NCBI GenBank assembly: GCA_964480735.1 | Contig: CAYZQS010000118.1 | Coordinates: forward strand, 1-7,810 | Reading direction: 5' to 3' | DNA: 7,810 nt | DNA from: UBA5972 sp964480735 | GTDB taxonomy: Bacteria > Pseudomonadota > Alphaproteobacteria > Rhodobacterales > Rhodobacteraceae | Shown: piece after piece, positions 6,604 to 7,810 of the stretch | Numbering within the stretch: the stretch's first letter is position 1 | How the letters are laid out: every line of letters starts with the position of its first letter | The notes under the pieces: generated by a model | Seen by the model: only the letters and a program-made list of their open reading frames with translations | What the model was told of the DNA's origin: nothing | The model's database searches: none | Program-made: the position numbers and the translations under genes

Positions 6604-7017
6604 ATGACGAAAATGACTTTCGCGTCGCATCCGTTTTTGCTGGGATTTGAACAGCTGGACCGGTTGGTAGAGCGCACGGCCAAGACCGGAAACGACGGCT
6701 ATCCCCCCTATAATATTGAACAATCTTCGGCTCATAGCTTTCGCATAACGCTGGCCGTCGCGGGATTCAAAGAAAGCGATCTGTCGATCACGCTTGAAAA
6801 CCGCCAACTGGCGATCCGCGGGCGGCAGGAAGACGACAGCGACGGGCGGGTGTTTTTGCACCGGGGCATCGCCGCGCGGCAGTTTTTGCGCACCTTTGTT
6901 TTGGGTGACGGTGTTGATGTTGCCGGTGCCTCAATGGAAAACGGCTTGCTGTTTGTCGATCTTGCGCAGTCAAAACCCGAAACGGTGGTACAAACCATCA
7001 AGATATCAAAGAAGTAG
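6604..7017 (+). CDS. Small heat-shock protein, Hsp20/alpha-crystallin family
   Basis: ATP-independent cytoplasmic chaperone that holds unfolding proteins in large oligomers for later refolding by DnaK/ClpB. The product is 137 residues, usual for class A (IbpA-like) bacterial Hsp20s. The alpha-crystallin domain spans about 35-122: PPYNIE (34-39), ITLAVAGFKESDLSI (48-62), GIAARQFLRTFVL (88-100), and the signature ASMENGLLFVDL (109-120). The tail has the I-x-I oligomerisation motif as IKI (132-134). ATG 6604 is supported by AAGGG at 6590-6594; the frame is open to about 6511, but that stretch overlaps the heat-shock promoter. The DUF1150 gene begins 6 bases after the stop, so the two are surely cotranscribed. 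Family identification is firm. Confidence 0.95.
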   Translation: MTKMTFASHPFLLGFEQLDRLVERTAKTGNDGYPPYNIEQSSAHSFRITLAVAGFKESDLSITLENRQLAIRGRQEDDSDGRVFLHRGIAARQFLRTFVLGDGVDVAGASMENGLLFVDLAQSKPETVVQTIKISKK

Positions 7018-7023
7018 CCCCGC

Positions 7024-7251
7024 ATGGACCATAAATTTGATTTTGACCAGAATGCCGGTGCCCCTATCGTCTATGTGCGGGCCGTTGCAACCCGCGACCT
7101 GCCGGACGATGTCCGCGTGCAGACCGGCGACCGCGAAATCCTGTATGCGGTTCATGACACGGACGGTCAGCGGCTGGCGCTGGTGGACAACCGGGCGCTG
7201 GCCTTTGCGCTTGCGCGGCAGCACGCGTTTGCTCCGGTCAGCGTGCATTGA
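7024..7251 (+). CDS. DUF1150 family protein
   Basis: Small protein (75 residues) that I recognise as DUF1150, an uncharacterised family found mainly in alphaproteobacteria. The conserved pattern is seen in order: IVYVRAVATRDLPDDVR (15-31), LYAVHDTDGQRLALVDNR (40-57), then AFALARQHAFAPVSVH to the end (60-75). It is acidic, with no signal peptide or membrane segment, so probably cytoplasmic. It starts 6 bases after the hsp20 stop without a clear Shine-Dalgarno, and its TGA stop overlaps the TTG start of the next gene. The adjacency to hsp20 suggests heat-shock co-expression and perhaps a chaperone-linked role. That is inference; no function is established. Confidence 0.87.
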   Translation: MDHKFDFDQNAGAPIVYVRAVATRDLPDDVRVQTGDREILYAVHDTDGQRLALVDNRALAFALARQHAFAPVSVH

Positions 7252-7810
7252 GCGCGGAATTTGAATTTGACTGGGTGGATGCTTTTACCGACGCGCCGTT
7301 TTGCGGCAACGGCTGCGTGGTGGTGCACGGGGCCGCTGAAATTTCCCTGAAGGACCGGCTGGCGCTGGTGCGGGAAACCTCGCTGGCGGAATGCGCGTAT
7401 CTTGTGCCTTCAGAAAAGGCGGACTTTGGTGTGCGCTACTATCTGGCCGATAAGGAAATTCCGATGGCCGGGCATCCGACGGTTGCCACCGTTGCGTCCC
7501 TGAATTCACGCGGATTGATCAAATTGCAAAACGGATCAGCCCGGTTTGATCTGGAAGTTGGCGCCGGGGTCATGCCGATTTCCGTTGTTGCAAACGAAAA
7601 TGCCGCACCGCAAATCACCATGACGCAGGCCGCCCCGGAATTTGGCACGGTTTTTGAAGCCGCGGTGATCGCTGACATATACGGCCTTCACGCCGCTGAT
7701 ATTGTTGGCACACCGCAGGTGGTTTCAACCGGAACACCGTTTTGCATCACAGTTCTAAAGAACAAGGACGCCCTGCGGCGGGCGGTTTTGGACGTGGATC
7801 GGTTGCACGC
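7248..7810 (+). CDS. PhzF family protein (isomerase/epimerase-like), 3' end outside window
   Basis: N-terminal part (187 complete codons) of a PhzF-family protein; members share the diaminopimelate-epimerase fold, and PhzF itself isomerises a phenazine precursor. Most relatives have unknown substrates, and no phenazine genes are seen here. Landmarks: FDWVDAFTDAPFCGNGCVVV (7-26), the conserved Glu48 in RETSLAECAYLV (42-53) that matches the acid/base Glu of PhzF, MAGHPTVATV (73-82), and STGTPFCITVL. The usual GNP turn reads GNG. The start is inferred as TTG 7248, because the family's opening strand begins just after it, no in-frame ATG lies near, and TTG overlaps the DUF1150 stop as TTGA, a coupling arrangement. 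GTG 7275 is too late, as it would cut the first strand. The frame stays open to the window edge. Confidence 0.88.
   Translation, partial: MSAEFEFDWVDAFTDAPFCGNGCVVVHGAAEISLKDRLALVRETSLAECAYLVPSEKADFGVRYYLADKEIPMAGHPTVATVASLNSRGLIKLQNGSARFDLEVGAGVMPISVVANENAAPQITMTQAAPEFGTVFEAAVIADIYGLHAADIVGTPQVVSTGTPFCITVLKNKDALRRAVLDVDRLH

Noticed and set aside
6794..7264. 156-codon + strand frame overlapping hsp20 and DUF1150
   Set aside because: Its translation is Trp/Arg/Cys-rich and out of frame with two genes that have clear family motifs; a shadow.

Overview
The window looks like chromosomal DNA of an alphaproteobacterium, most likely of the Rhodobacteraceae/Roseobacter group. The placement is inferred from remembered gene-order patterns, not from a search. 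It rests on a CIRCE-controlled groESL operon, a YdcH/DUF465-purE-purK cluster, an Hsp20 gene followed by a DUF1150 gene, and a moderately GC-rich composition.

Layout: (1) 1-2200, the groES-groEL chaperonin operon on the + strand. It is preceded by a perfect CIRCE operator (HrcA site), has a hairpin between the two genes, and ends in a strong intrinsic terminator. Two inverted copies of a CCCCGGA...TCCGGGG palindrome flank that terminator. (2) 2322-4469, three + strand genes: a GNAT acetyltransferase, a 10-helix EamA/DMT-type transporter and a secreted alpha/beta hydrolase. None has a clear Shine-Dalgarno sequence. (3) 4470-4616, a short convergent spacer with two adjacent hairpin terminators that looks like a dispersed repeat. 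(4) 4617-6432 on the - strand, transcribed YdcH/DUF465 -> purE -> purK; purE and purK overlap by 8 bases and make two consecutive enzymes of purine synthesis (AIR -> N5-CAIR -> CAIR). (5) 6433-6603, a divergent promoter region with a sigma70-like promoter for ydcH and a heat-shock (RpoH-like) promoter for hsp20. (6) 6604-7810 on the + strand, a tightly packed hsp20 - DUF1150 - PhzF-family group. The PhzF gene starts at a TTG that overlaps the DUF1150 stop and runs off the window.

Most of the genes are housekeeping or stress genes. Two separate heat-shock loci lie within 7 kb: groESL, with CIRCE and a possible RpoH -10, and hsp20, with an RpoH-like promoter. I see no mobile element, CRISPR array, rRNA or tRNA. 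The parts most worth a second look are the hsp20-DUF1150-phzF group with a possible thermosensor leader, the palindrome pair around the groEL terminator, the convergent spacer, and the run of genes without a Shine-Dalgarno sequence. I do not see a convincing new multi-gene system.
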